Positions 8,055 through 15,430 of a stretch of 28,971 nucleotides of DNA are shown piece by piece (within the stretch, counting starts at the first letter, position 1; every line of letters starts with the position of its first letter). Under the pieces are notes generated by a model that searched no databases, was not told the origin of the DNA, and saw only the letters and a list, made by a program, of their open reading frames with translations. Made by a program: the position numbers and the translations under genes. Source of the stretch: Anaerolineales bacterium (GTDB lineage Bacteria; Chloroflexota; Anaerolineae; 4572-78; J111); NCBI GenBank assembly GCA_012032575.1, contig JAAUSP010000020.1, forward strand, positions 1-28,971. The letters are read 5' to 3'.

Positions 8055-9465
8055 GAGGCAACCTGTTTGTTCTGACTGGTTTGAACTGGGGGGTAGGGGA
8101 AAAATCGAGAATTTTCTCAGCCCGTTCCTCGATACCGGCATAGGAGGCCGACCATAAGCGCTTGACCAACAGCGCATGAAAAACCAGAATGACCAGCATC
8201 ACCAGCGGCAGGTAGATGCTGGGGTCGGTCCAGACGTAAAAGCCATCGGCTAAAATGGCCGGACCGAGAGCCACAAAGCTGATAACCTGCCACACATCGA
8301 GCAGGGCGTAAGACAAAAAGACAGCCCAGGCCCAAATTTTGGCGCGGCGGCTGGTCAGCATGGCCAGCAGATAAGCAAAAATAACCGCTCCCAGGGTTAG
8401 CTCCCAGACAATATCCAGCCAGATAAAAGCGCCGGTGCAGAGCGCAAAAGCCAGGTCCAGGCTCAACCGGGGCGTCTCCCGGCCGGGGCGAGCGGTGGGG
8501 TGCAGCAAAAGGCGCAGGCTCACCCCCGCCAGCGGCAGGAGGAGCAGCACTTTGAGGCCGGTCGCCAGAGCTTGCGCCATCGGAGTCACCCCCAGCAGGA
8601 AAAAAGTAATTTGCAGGATCGAATGGTTGTAGCCCAAAAAACCGCTTGCAGGCGTGCGCCAGGGGAAGTTGGCGGTCATTTCGGCCAGGAAGCGCAGGTA
8701 GGCCAGGTGTTGAGTCCAGCCGTAAGCCGGTCCCAGCAACAGGATGGTCAGGCCCGTGATTACGCCATAGGCGGCGATTGTCCCGGCCAATAATTTCCCG
8801 AAAAAGCGAAAGCGGCCCAGAAGAAGCGGGATAGCCAGCGGAAAAGCCAGATAGGGTTTGCTGGGTAATAACAGCGACACCCACAGCAGCGACCAGCCCA
8901 GCCGCTCGTCCAGCACGGCTTCGATCAGCAGGGTGCAGCATAGGGCGGTGATGATGTAAACATTGAGATAGGCCAGGTCGCCCCAGAAAGCGGCAAAGAC
9001 AATCCAGACCGGCAAGGTCCAGGCCAGCATCGCCTCGGCCCGGTCGAGGCCCAGGCGGCGAAACAAACGCCCCCACCAGAGATAGAGCAGGCCGTAGCAG
9101 CCGATAATGAGCAGGGTATGCAGCGCCGCCAGCAGCCCAAACGGAACCGGCAGCAGCGGCGTCAGGGCCAGGGCAAACGAGGGAGCGTACTGAAAAACGG
9201 CAATTTTGTCCAGTGCCTCCTGCAAGTAGAGGTCCTGCCCGTTGACCAGCCGATTGGCCGCCGCCATGTAAATTTGCAGGTCATTCGAAATCAGCGTGGT
9301 TTCCGAAGCCACCGGCCCCGCCGACCAGACCTGGGCCAGCACCACGCCCTGTAATGCCAGCCGTAATAACAGATAAATCAACGTCACCAGCAGAATCCGC
9401 CGGTAGAGTTTAGAATTGGCCCAAAGGCGCTGGATAGAACTGATAACAAACAGATTGACAAACAT
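7978..9465 (-). CDS. GT87/DUF2029-like polytopic membrane glycosyltransferase
   Basis: A 495-residue, very hydrophobic protein with around ten predicted membrane helices. It has the hallmarks of DUF2029/GT87 polyprenyl-phosphate-sugar mannosyltransferases: an early acidic loop LISNDLQIYMAAANRLVNGQ after the first helix, then DLYLQEALDKIAVFQYAPSFALALTPLL, the lysine-containing LLLPSKPYLAFPLAIPLLLGR and a later WRTPASGFLGYNHSI. Such enzymes build cell-envelope glycans or lipoglycans from a lipid-linked sugar. The last ~30 residues (RTNRLPHESQTHALQKSDCD...) are hydrophilic and overlap the next gene by 77 bases. A third frame would instead stop in a normal ATGA junction (TCATGA, 8051-8056), so a small indel near the C-rich run at 8090-8100 may have altered the true C-terminus. 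The substrate is unknown. Confidence 0.75.
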   Translation of the reverse strand: MFVNLFVISSIQRLWANSKLYRRILLVTLIYLLLRLALQGVVLAQVWSAGPVASETTLISNDLQIYMAAANRLVNGQDLYLQEALDKIAVFQYAPSFALALTPLLPVPFGLLAALHTLLIIGCYGLLYLWWGRLFRRLGLDRAEAMLAWTLPVWIVFAAFWGDLAYLNVYIITALCCTLLIEAVLDERLGWSLLWVSLLLPSKPYLAFPLAIPLLLGRFRFFGKLLAGTIAAYGVITGLTILLLGPAYGWTQHLAYLRFLAEMTANFPWRTPASGFLGYNHSILQITFFLLGVTPMAQALATGLKVLLLLPLAGVSLRLLLHPTARPGRETPRLSLDLAFALCTGAFIWLDIVWELTLGAVIFAYLLAMLTSRRAKIWAWAVFLSYALLDVWQVISFVALGPAILADGFYVWTDPSIYLPLVMLVILVFHALLVKRLWSASYAGIEERAEKILDFSPTPQFKPVRTNRLPHESQTHALQKSDCDRPAHPGGHFPF

Positions 9466-9482
9466 GTTAAATAGCTCGTGGC

Positions 9483-9510
9483 GCGTCTTGCGTCTTCCGT
9501 TTGCTTTACC
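9483..9510. repeat. Heptad tandem repeat in the permease/GT87 gap
   Basis: Four 7-bp units GCGTCTT, GCGTCTT, CCGTTTG and CTTTACC lie in the 76-base gap between the FtsX-type permease and the GT87 gene. They are related to units at 1737-1757 and 16659-16686. Confidence 0.6.
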
Positions 9511-9541
9511 TCACTCAGGCAAGCCGCAACACGTTTTGGCT

Positions 9542-11869
9542 TCATTCCCTCCGTAAGACATTGACAATCGGTGCGGCGGCGGCTTGTCGGGCCGGGATAA
9601 AACTGCCGGCGACGCTCACGCCGACCATGAGCGGAATCAAGAGCAAGATGTAAAAAAGATTCAAGGTCACTTCGACCTGCCCGAAACCAAAATTGCTGGC
9701 CAACACATTCAGCATGCCCTGGGTAAAAACCAGGCCCAAGGGGATGCCCAGGAGCACCGCCGCCAGGCCCAAAATCCCGGCGGTGGTGTTGACCATCGCC
9801 ACCACCTGACCGGGGGTCATACCGACTGTTTTCAGCACGCCGACCGTCCGCAGTTTTTCCTGCACCGCCAGCAGGGCCGTATTGAACACGTTGACCAGAG
9901 CCATGCCGATCAGAACCGCCGCCAGGGCAAAGATAGCTAGTTGCAGATAAAAAATACTCCAGGGAATGGCCTGTTCGACCAGGGTCAGGGTTAAATCGGG
10001 CTGCCGGCCCGGCTGTAACATCTGTTTTAATTGGCCGATGTCGGCCCCGGCGTTCAATTTCAGATAATACTCCGTTGGCTTCAAAGGTTTGAGCGAGCGG
10101 GCGGCGACCGGCAGGCTGACCATCATCATCTGTCCGGCGTTGCTGGTCTCGGCGTACTGGCCGACAATCCGCCAGGTGACAGGCCGGCTGTCGGCCTTGT
10201 CCAGAATAACGGTTAGCTCATCGCCCACGCGCAGCCCCAGCCAATCGAGCAGCCCTTGTCCGGCAATTGTTTCGTCGCTATCGGGCTGAAAGAATCGTCC
10301 CTCAGTAACTTTGAAAGGAAAGGCCGCCAGGTTGCCTTCGACGGCCCGAATTTGGAAGGTCTGGCCGCTCAGGGTTTTGGCGTCAACCAGGTGTTGGCCG
10401 TAAAAAGCTTCGACGCCGGGCGCGGTTTCAAGCAGATGTTGGGTCTGGCTGTGACTGGTTTCGTCGCGGGTCACGACTGCATCGTACATAATGCCCAACA
10501 GAGCCGGATTGGCCTTATAAGCGGTCAGCGTTTCGTTGAGGGTCAGGCCAAAGACAATGCCGATCACCCCCAGCGTCAAATTCAGGCCGGTCAGGCCGGA
10601 GCGCCAGGGTTTGGCAAAAATCTCGTCCAACCCCAGGATAAAAACGAGCGGCAATTCCAGTCGGGTGGCCAGGTTGACTCCCCAAAAACCTCTCCGGCGC
10701 GGCGCTTCGGCCCCCACGGCAATGGCTTTGATGATGTTGGCGCTGGCTCCCCGCCGGGCGGCGTTGAGGGTGGTCAAAGTGACCACCCCCGGCACAATCA
10801 GCAGGACCAGAGCCGCCACCAGCACATGGGACGAACTTTGGCGGCTGTTAAGCGAAGCGGCGATATTATCCACCGCCAGCGGCGATAACAGGAAGCCCAG
10901 CCCCAGGCCGACCCCACTGCCCAGCAAACTCAACGCCAGATATTGGCCCAGGTAGAGCAACAAAATCTGGTTCCGGGTAAAACCGATAGCTTTGAGCAGG
11001 CCGATTTGTTTGAATTGGGCCAGCACGACCGAGCTGATACTGCTGGCAACCACCAGCACCGTCGCCCCAATCGCGAAAATGCTAAAGGCGGCCAGGAAAA
11101 TAAAATTAAGCTGCATTTCAAAAATAGCCGAGGTCCGCACGTCACGCCAGTCGGTGTGCTTGTCCAGGGTGTTGGGACGCAGCAGCGGCTTAATCCGGGT
11201 CAGGGTTTGCTCCACTGCTGCCGGGTCGGCCAGGCGCAGGCCGAGGGACCACTCCCAATCGGCCTCATCGGGGAACAACTCGCGCAGGGTTGCCTCGCTC
11301 AGGTAGAGATAGGGCGGCTGAACGCTGCGATAGGTGTCCCACATGGGGTTGTAAGCCAGCCCGGCCACCGGCACATTGACCTCTTTGCCGTCCGCCCCGG
11401 TAATGCCGACCGCATCGCCTACCTCCAGGTGGTAAAAATAGCCAAAATCCTCGTTGGCAACAATTTCGACTCGGCGGTCGCTCAGATAGTGCCCCTGCTG
11501 GATCAACAGCCGATTGATCGCTGGCTGCGTCTCCACCGGCAGCACCCGCAGACTGCTCAGCACCCGCGTGTCGCCAATGCGCACCCGGCTCTGGATACTG
11601 TACTGCACCCCGGTGCTGGCTGTCACCCCCGGCAGCGCCTCGATCCGTTCGATGTCGCGGGCGCGGATACGTTCGCGCTTGAAATAGAGCCACAGGTGTG
11701 CCCCGTTCAAATCGGCAAAAGTTTGATCGTAGGGCGCGTTGAGGTGTAATAAGGTCGCCAGGGCCAGGGTCAGCAGGGTTGAGGCGGCGATAATGGTCAA
11801 CACAATCAACAGCGAGATGAGTGGCCGGCTGGTCAGGTCGGCTTTAATCTTAAGCAGAATGGCTTCCAT
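9542..11869 (-). CDS. FtsX/MacB-type ABC transporter permease with two permease modules
   Basis: The 775-residue protein has an N-terminal membrane anchor (about 15-42), a large periplasmic MacB-like domain (about 50-240), a first FtsX core of three helices (about 250-370, with AQFKQIGLLKAIGFTRNQIL), a second extracytoplasmic domain (about 440-620) and a second FtsX core at the C-terminus (VQEKLRTVGVLKTVGMTPGQVV, ending SFIPARQAAAAPIVNVLRR). Such permeases use ATP hydrolysis for mechanotransmission, lipoprotein or peptide export, or lysin control rather than import. The ATG overlaps the stop of the ATPase gene by one base (TAATG), so it pairs with that ATPase. The substrate cannot be named. 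The histidine kinase further down the same run might regulate or sense this transporter (inference). Confidence 0.9.
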   Translation of the reverse strand: MEAILLKIKADLTSRPLISLLIVLTIIAASTLLTLALATLLHLNAPYDQTFADLNGAHLWLYFKRERIRARDIERIEALPGVTASTGVQYSIQSRVRIGDTRVLSSLRVLPVETQPAINRLLIQQGHYLSDRRVEIVANEDFGYFYHLEVGDAVGITGADGKEVNVPVAGLAYNPMWDTYRSVQPPYLYLSEATLRELFPDEADWEWSLGLRLADPAAVEQTLTRIKPLLRPNTLDKHTDWRDVRTSAIFEMQLNFIFLAAFSIFAIGATVLVVASSISSVVLAQFKQIGLLKAIGFTRNQILLLYLGQYLALSLLGSGVGLGLGFLLSPLAVDNIAASLNSRQSSSHVLVAALVLLIVPGVVTLTTLNAARRGASANIIKAIAVGAEAPRRRGFWGVNLATRLELPLVFILGLDEIFAKPWRSGLTGLNLTLGVIGIVFGLTLNETLTAYKANPALLGIMYDAVVTRDETSHSQTQHLLETAPGVEAFYGQHLVDAKTLSGQTFQIRAVEGNLAAFPFKVTEGRFFQPDSDETIAGQGLLDWLGLRVGDELTVILDKADSRPVTWRIVGQYAETSNAGQMMMVSLPVAARSLKPLKPTEYYLKLNAGADIGQLKQMLQPGRQPDLTLTLVEQAIPWSIFYLQLAIFALAAVLIGMALVNVFNTALLAVQEKLRTVGVLKTVGMTPGQVVAMVNTTAGILGLAAVLLGIPLGLVFTQGMLNVLASNFGFGQVEVTLNLFYILLLIPLMVGVSVAGSFIPARQAAAAPIVNVLRRE

Positions 11870-12596
11870 TAGCGCAGCTCCGCCAGGCGTTGGGCAATTT
11901 GCCGGGCATCACCACCGGGCAAGCTGTCCACCAGGCAGCCATCGTGGATAAACAAAACACATTTTGCTCTGGCCGCCGCCGAGGCATCGTGCGTCACCAT
12001 CAAAATGGTCTGGCCCTGAGCATTGAACTCCTGTAAAATGTTCAACACCTCTTCGCCGCTCACGCTGTCCAGATTGCCGGTTGGCTCGTCGGCCAGCAGC
12101 AGGGTCGGCTGGTTGATCAAGGCTCTGGCAATGGCGACCCGCTGCTGCTGCCCACCCGATAATTCCCAGGGGTGCTTGGCCGACTGGTCGGCAATGCCCA
12201 GTCGTTGCAGCAGGCTGTGGGCGCGGGCGCGAATGGCTTTTTTGTCCTTTTTTCCAGCAGCAAAGCCGGTAGTTCGACATTGGCCAGTACGGTTAAATTC
12301 TCAATCAAATTAAAAAACTGGAAAATAAAGCCGATGTGGCGGCGGCGGAATTTAGCCAGTTCGGTCTCGTTCAGCGTGTGCAGGCCACAGCCGTTGACTT
12401 GAACTGAGCCGCCGCCGGGCCGGTCCAGTCCGCCAACCAGGTGTAGTAAAGTTGATTTGCCGCTGCCGGAGTGGCCCATAATGGCCGTAAAATCGGCAGA
12501 CGCAATATCCAGCGAAACACCTTTGAGCGCCTCAAAGGTCACCTGGCCGGTCTGGTAGGCTTTTTTCAACTGGCTGATTTTAACCAGGCTGTCCAT
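11869..12596 (-). pseudogene. MacB/LolD-type ABC transporter ATPase, split by a homopolymer frameshift
   Basis: Together the two halves make a standard FtsX-associated ATPase. The first frame (ATG 12596) has Walker A GHSGSGKSTLL (41-51), the Q-loop [21 protein letters not shown] and ends in LLLEKRTKK. The second frame resumes at [15 protein letters not shown] and carries the signature [15 protein letters not shown], Walker [13 protein letters not shown] and the switch His in MVTHD, stopping at 11869. The frames join if the run of six A residues on the coding strand (12238-12243) had seven. As given, the product is split (159 residues plus an 83-residue ORF from a downstream start) and could not hydrolyse ATP. 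Because the partner permease is intact, a sequencing error is quite likely. It overlaps the GNAT gene by 17 bases upstream and the permease by one base downstream. Confidence 0.85.
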
Positions 12597-13395
12597 CGGT
12601 TAGTGTGTAGGCTGTCCGGGTAAACATAGGATTGCAGCCGCCAATACGCAGCAGTCGTTCCAGCAAGCGTCCGGCTGTTGTTTGCAGCAGCAGAGTATCC
12701 ACACCCTGGGCTTGAGCCGTTCGACTGGCCTGAAAAAATAGATTAGTCGCTGCTTTGCTGCCCCGATAGGCCGGTATCACCCCTACTCCCCCGAGAATAC
12801 CGGTGTTCCGATAACAGATGAGTGAACCGGTGCCAATCGGCTGCCCGGCCAGATAGGCCACAAAGAGGAATACTCCGGGCAGGCCCACGGAGGGCGCGGT
12901 CAGTTGGGTCATGAAAGGAGTCCATTCGTCGGGCATAGCAAAGGCCGCGAGCATGGCCTGAATGAAAGCGGAGAGGGTGGCCGGGGTAACCGCTTCAATG
13001 GTGATTTTGGGGTCGAGAGGAGGCACGGCAGCATCAAGCAAGTTCTCAAAAGCCAGCCAGGTTTCGGTTTCCGGCTGCGCCACAAAGCCGCGCTGCTGCA
13101 AGCGTTCGGGCAGGTCGGCGGGGGTGCAGGCCGGCGAAACAAAGATGGTCGGAGGTAGCGCTCTGGCCTGAAAATAGGCGATAATTTCGGTAATTAAGGC
13201 ATCTACGGTGGTGGAGTCAGCTTGCAGCAAGCAGGCGTGGGTGGCGTCGGGGTAGGAGAAGGTAGCGTTGCTGGTGATAATCACGTCGTCTCGCAGCCAT
13301 AGTTCTACTCCCGGTGTAGCCTGGACAATGGCCGCCGTAGCCTGGTAATTGAGACGCTCTAATTCAGCCACTTTCGATGTCGCTATATGCCTCAT
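12580..13395 (-). CDS. GNAT-family N-acetyltransferase
   Basis: The 271-residue cytosolic protein has the acetyl-CoA-binding motif of GCN5-related acetyltransferases at about 202-215 (GGVGVIPAYRGSKAA). It is preceded by the beta-strand LFVAYLAGQPIGTGSLICY and followed by a helix and GVDTLLLQTT. The N-terminal ~125 residues form a second, weaker GNAT-like half without a clear pyrophosphate loop, as in two-domain GNATs. ATG 13395 is chosen over the GTG 21 bases upstream because GAGGGAA (13399-13405) precedes it at the proper distance. It is the first gene of the minus-strand run and overlaps the ATPase gene by 17 bases. The substrate is unknown. Confidence 0.85.
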   Translation of the reverse strand: MRHIATSKVAELERLNYQATAAIVQATPGVELWLRDDVIITSNATFSYPDATHACLLQADSTTVDALITEIIAYFQARALPPTIFVSPACTPADLPERLQQRGFVAQPETETWLAFENLLDAAVPPLDPKITIEAVTPATLSAFIQAMLAAFAMPDEWTPFMTQLTAPSVGLPGVFLFVAYLAGQPIGTGSLICYRNTGILGGVGVIPAYRGSKAATNLFFQASRTAQAQGVDTLLLQTTAGRLLERLLRIGGCNPMFTRTAYTLTDGQPG

Positions 13396-13427
13396 CTGTT
13401 CCCTCGATTGGCACAAAGTTTCATCTC

Positions 13428-13462
13428 AAAAAATGGAGGCGGCCTGCTATTTGCAAACCGCC
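13428..13462 (-). terminator. Terminator-like hairpin in the leader of the minus-strand operon
   Basis: On the minus strand, GGCGG...CCGCC (13462-13458 pairing with 13442-13438, with an inner TGC/GCA pair) is followed by TCCATTTTTTG. It lies between the promoter at 13485-13513 and the GNAT start, so it could attenuate transcription into the operon. Confidence 0.5.
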
Positions 13463-13484
13463 CCTCCCGGCAATTGACGTTCCT

Positions 13485-13513
13485 ATTATAGGCGAAATGG
13501 CGGATAATGTACA
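13485..13513 (-). promoter_or_regulatory. Probable promoter of the minus-strand operon
   Basis: On the minus strand, TGTACA (13513-13508) is separated by 17 bases from TATAAT (13490-13485). The -35 coincides with a GTAC core, the first of the cluster shared with the divergent promoter. It would give a leader of about 80 bases before the GNAT start. Confidence 0.5.
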
Positions 13514-13519
13514 GGCACC

Positions 13520-13606
13520 AAAGTACTCAGAATAAAGCGTTTCCAGGTACAAAAGGTACTGTCTTTCTTGCCCGAAAGTACTTGATAATCTCGATACTTT
13601 ACCCCC
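13520..13606. promoter_or_regulatory. GTAC-box array between divergent promoters
   Basis: GTAC cores at 13523, 13547, 13556 and 13578 lie between the minus-strand promoter and the cNMP-binding gene. Shared with the diterpene upstream region are AAAGTACTCA (13520-13529), CTTGCCCGAAAGTAC (13567-13581, reverse complement of 1443-1457) and TCGATACTTTACCCCC (13591-13606, like 1496-1511). The layout suggests a common transcription factor; its identity is not shown. Confidence 0.5.
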
Positions 13607-13607
13607 T

Positions 13608-13636
13608 TTAATTACGCCGGTCGGGTATGCTATAAT
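13608..13636 (+). promoter_or_regulatory. Extended -10 promoter of the cNMP-binding gene
   Basis: TGCTATAAT (13628-13636) is an ideal extended -10. The -35 region at 17 bases is poor (TTAATT, 13608-13613) and follows directly on the TCGATACTTTACCCCC box, as expected for an activator-dependent promoter. Confidence 0.6.
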
Positions 13637-13680
13637 GATCAGGTAGTGAGGTAACAACTGCACGCTATGGAGAGCACAAG

Positions 13681-14124
13681 ATGTCAGGGATGAAAAATTT
13701 TTTACAACAGGTAGAAATGTTTATCGGTTTGTCTGAGGCGATGTTAGATGAAGTGGCCCGGCTTTGCCAGCCCGTTGAATATGAAGCTGACCAGACCATC
13801 GTCGAGCGCAATTCGCCGCCTGCACAGCTTTATCTGATCCAGGAAGGCACCGTCAAGATTTTGGCTACCATCCCCGAAGCAGCCGGTGAGTCAGAGCCGG
13901 TGGTGGTTACGCTGGGCAAAGGCCAAAGTTTTGGCGAAATGGGTCTGGTTGATAACGGGTTGCGCTCGGCTACGGTGAAAACGATAACCCCCACCCAACT
14001 CCTGGCGCTTGATTGCGCCCAACTTAGGGGGTTGTGCGAAACTAATACCGACCTGGGCTACCAGGTGATGCGAAACATTGCGGCTGATTTGTCCTTTAAG
14101 CTGCGCAATCGGAATTTGATTTAA
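13681..14124 (+). CDS. Cyclic-nucleotide-binding-domain-only protein (CRP-like sensor without HTH)
   Basis: The 147-residue protein is a single cNMP-binding beta-barrel domain. Visible elements are the opening FLQQVEMFIGLSEAMLDEVARLCQPVEYEADQTI, the strand QLYLIQEGTVKI, and the phosphate-binding cassette GQSFGEMGLVDNGLRSATVKT (about 81-101) with the conserved Gly-Glu and Arg-Ser-Ala. A short C-terminal helix follows and there is no helix-turn-helix, so it cannot be a classical CRP regulator. It may be an adaptor or sensor that binds cAMP, cGMP or another ligand. GGAGAG lies nine bases before ATG 13681. The small gene 29 bases downstream is probably co-transcribed. Confidence 0.85.
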   Translation: MSGMKNFLQQVEMFIGLSEAMLDEVARLCQPVEYEADQTIVERNSPPAQLYLIQEGTVKILATIPEAAGESEPVVVTLGKGQSFGEMGLVDNGLRSATVKTITPTQLLALDCAQLRGLCETNTDLGYQVMRNIAADLSFKLRNRNLI

Positions 14125-14153
14125 GTTATGGTCTTGAAGTTGCAGGAGGGCTA

Positions 14154-14372
14154 ATGCCCGTCTATAAATTAAGCATTGTGGTACCTGGCCGTCGCGATAT
14201 CGGCGGTATCCTCAATCTGGAAAAAGAGCCTAAATCAGGTGATACAATTTTGCTGGGACGAGAAGCGTATAAAATTGTAGACATTGTTGAGCTGATGCCG
14301 CCTCGGGGTAACTTTGTCTACCTGCACGCCATCTGCCAGCCGCTCGAAAAAAACACCCCGCCGTCTTTTTGA
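14154..14372 (+). CDS. Small conserved-looking hypothetical protein (72 aa)
   Basis: Not recognised as a named family. A strong ribosome-binding site (GGAGGG, 14145-14150) precedes ATG 14154. The 72 residues look like a small beta-rich soluble domain: alternating strands YKLSIVVPG, DTILLGREAYKIVDIVELM and NFVYLHAICQPL, with no signal peptide or membrane helix. It follows the cNMP-binding gene by 29 bases and precedes the TPP riboswitch, so it is probably the second gene of the cNMP-binding transcript. No function is offered. Confidence 0.65.
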   Translation: MPVYKLSIVVPGRRDIGGILNLEKEPKSGDTILLGREAYKIVDIVELMPPRGNFVYLHAICQPLEKNTPPSF

Positions 14373-14427
14373 GTTTCAACGCTTGAGTAGTATAAATTTT
14401 GTCACCTTAAAAATTATATCATTGTTT

Positions 14428-14523
14428 TCGGGGGCTTGGATAAACCAGGCTGAGATGCTCCTTTGTGCCTAGCACTGTAGGGGGGACCGATGAACCTGAT
14501 CCGGGTAATGCCGGCGGAGGGAG
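14428..14523 (+). promoter_or_regulatory. TPP (THI-box) riboswitch
   Basis: It contains the THI-box consensus elements in order: GGGGCTTGG near the 5' end, GGCTGAGATGCTCC (14448-14461), a variable P3 arm (14462-14481), ACCGATGAACCTGATCCGGG (14485-14504), then TAATGCCGGCGGAGGGAG. It senses thiamine pyrophosphate and lies directly upstream of an intrinsic terminator and the thiamine kinase/transporter genes. This gives feedback control of thiamine uptake and activation. Confidence 0.95.
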
Positions 14524-14544
14524 AGCAGACGTCTTTTGTTTATT

Positions 14545-14571
14545 AACCACCCTTCGCCGGGTGGTTTTTTT
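14545..14571 (+). terminator. Intrinsic terminator of the TPP riboswitch
   Basis: A perfect 8-bp stem AACCACCC/GGGTGGTT with loop TTCGCC is followed by a T-run (14567-14571). It lies 22 bases after the riboswitch aptamer, the usual arrangement for ligand-induced premature termination. Confidence 0.88.
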
Positions 14572-14599
14572 ATTTTATACGCATGGAGGCATAGAAGAC

Positions 14600-14653
14600 T
14601 GGAAGGTTTGATAAATTCGAATCCTCCAGCCTTCCATCCCTCCAACCTTCCAG
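14600..14653. repeat. Inverted heptad repeat just before the thiamine pyrophosphokinase start
   Basis: CTGGAAGGTT (14600-14609) is the exact reverse complement of AACCTTCCAG (14644-14653). The right side is a C/T-rich 7-bp-periodic run (CCTTCCA, TCCCTCC, AACCTTC). It abuts the ATG at 14657, so no ordinary Shine-Dalgarno is visible. A folded hairpin could affect initiation. Confidence 0.65.
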
Positions 14654-14656
14654 CCT

Positions 14657-15307
14657 ATGTCTCGTATTGTTATTTTTGCGAATGGCAACTTAACCGAACC
14701 AGATAGCCTCCGCCGCCGGCTTCGCCCCAGCGACCGCATTTTTTGCGCCGATGGCGGCACGGTTCACGCCCTGGCTTTGGGCCTGACCCCGGACGGTCAT
14801 CATGGCGATCTCGACTCCTTGCCGCCGGAACTGACTGCCCAAATGGAAGCCGCCCGTGTCATTTTTCAGCGCCATCCGCCCCGGAAAGACCTGACGGATC
14901 TGGAATTGGCTTTTCAAACAGCCCTCGCCGAACAGGTTGACGAAGTTTTGCTGGTCACAGCTTTGGGCGGACGGCTCGACCAGATGCTGGCCAATATCTT
15001 TTTGCTGGCCCGGCCAGAATATGCCTCGGCACGGTTGACTCTGGTGGATGGCCCCCAATTAGCTACCGTGTTACGTTCGCACCAATCGCTCGTATTGACC
15101 GGCCAGCCAGGCGATACCCTCTCCCTGGTTCCGCTCACGCCGACCGTCCAACAGGTCAACCTGAGCGGCGTCGAATGGCCGCTGGTTGAGGCGACCCTCA
15201 GCTTTGGCAGCACCTGGAGTATCAGCAATACCTTTACCGGCTCCCAGGTCACCGTGCGAATTGGCGAGGGGATGGTGTTGGTCGTCCACATTGAGATGAA
15301 TGGATAG
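14657..15307 (+). CDS. Thiamine pyrophosphokinase
   Basis: Transfers pyrophosphate from ATP to thiamine to make the cofactor TPP in the cytosol. The 216-residue length is normal. Family motifs are present in order: FCADGGTVHALALGL (29-43), GHHGDLDSL (47-55) with the catalytic and metal-binding acids, RKDLTDLELA (76-85) and ALGGRLDQMLANI (102-114). The C-terminal beta domain follows, with SNTFTG and VTVRIGEGMVLVV. The gene is controlled by the TPP riboswitch upstream and followed by a thiamine-type binding protein and permease. This forms a salvage operon in which imported thiamine is activated directly to TPP. Confidence 0.94.
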   Translation: MSRIVIFANGNLTEPDSLRRRLRPSDRIFCADGGTVHALALGLTPDGHHGDLDSLPPELTAQMEAARVIFQRHPPRKDLTDLELAFQTALAEQVDEVLLVTALGGRLDQMLANIFLLARPEYASARLTLVDGPQLATVLRSHQSLVLTGQPGDTLSLVPLTPTVQQVNLSGVEWPLVEATLSFGSTWSISNTFTGSQVTVRIGEGMVLVVHIEMNG

Positions 15308-15343
15308 CGGCCTTGATTTTTATTTCGGTCAATGCAGGATAAG

Positions 15344-15390
15344 CGTGATGCGTGATGCGTGATGCGTAAAAATCATGTATCACGTATCAG
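15344..15390. repeat. GTGATGC heptad repeat with inverted tail, copy 1
   Basis: Three GTGATGC-type units (15344-15366) are followed by a TAAAAA spacer and the partly complementary CATGTATCACGTATCA. The same design, longer and cleaner, is at 21582-21649. It sits in the intergenic gap between the thiamine kinase and the thiamine-binding protein genes. Confidence 0.8.
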
Positions 15391-15430
15391 AGTGTAGTTC
15401 GATGTTTGAAACGATAGGAGGATTGAAAAA

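Noticed and set aside
10256..11749. Plus-strand open frames of 210 and 268 codons opposite the FtsX permease
   Set aside because: They are antisense to an intact permease with clear domains and show Gln/Gly/Arg-rich shadow composition with no ribosome-binding sites.
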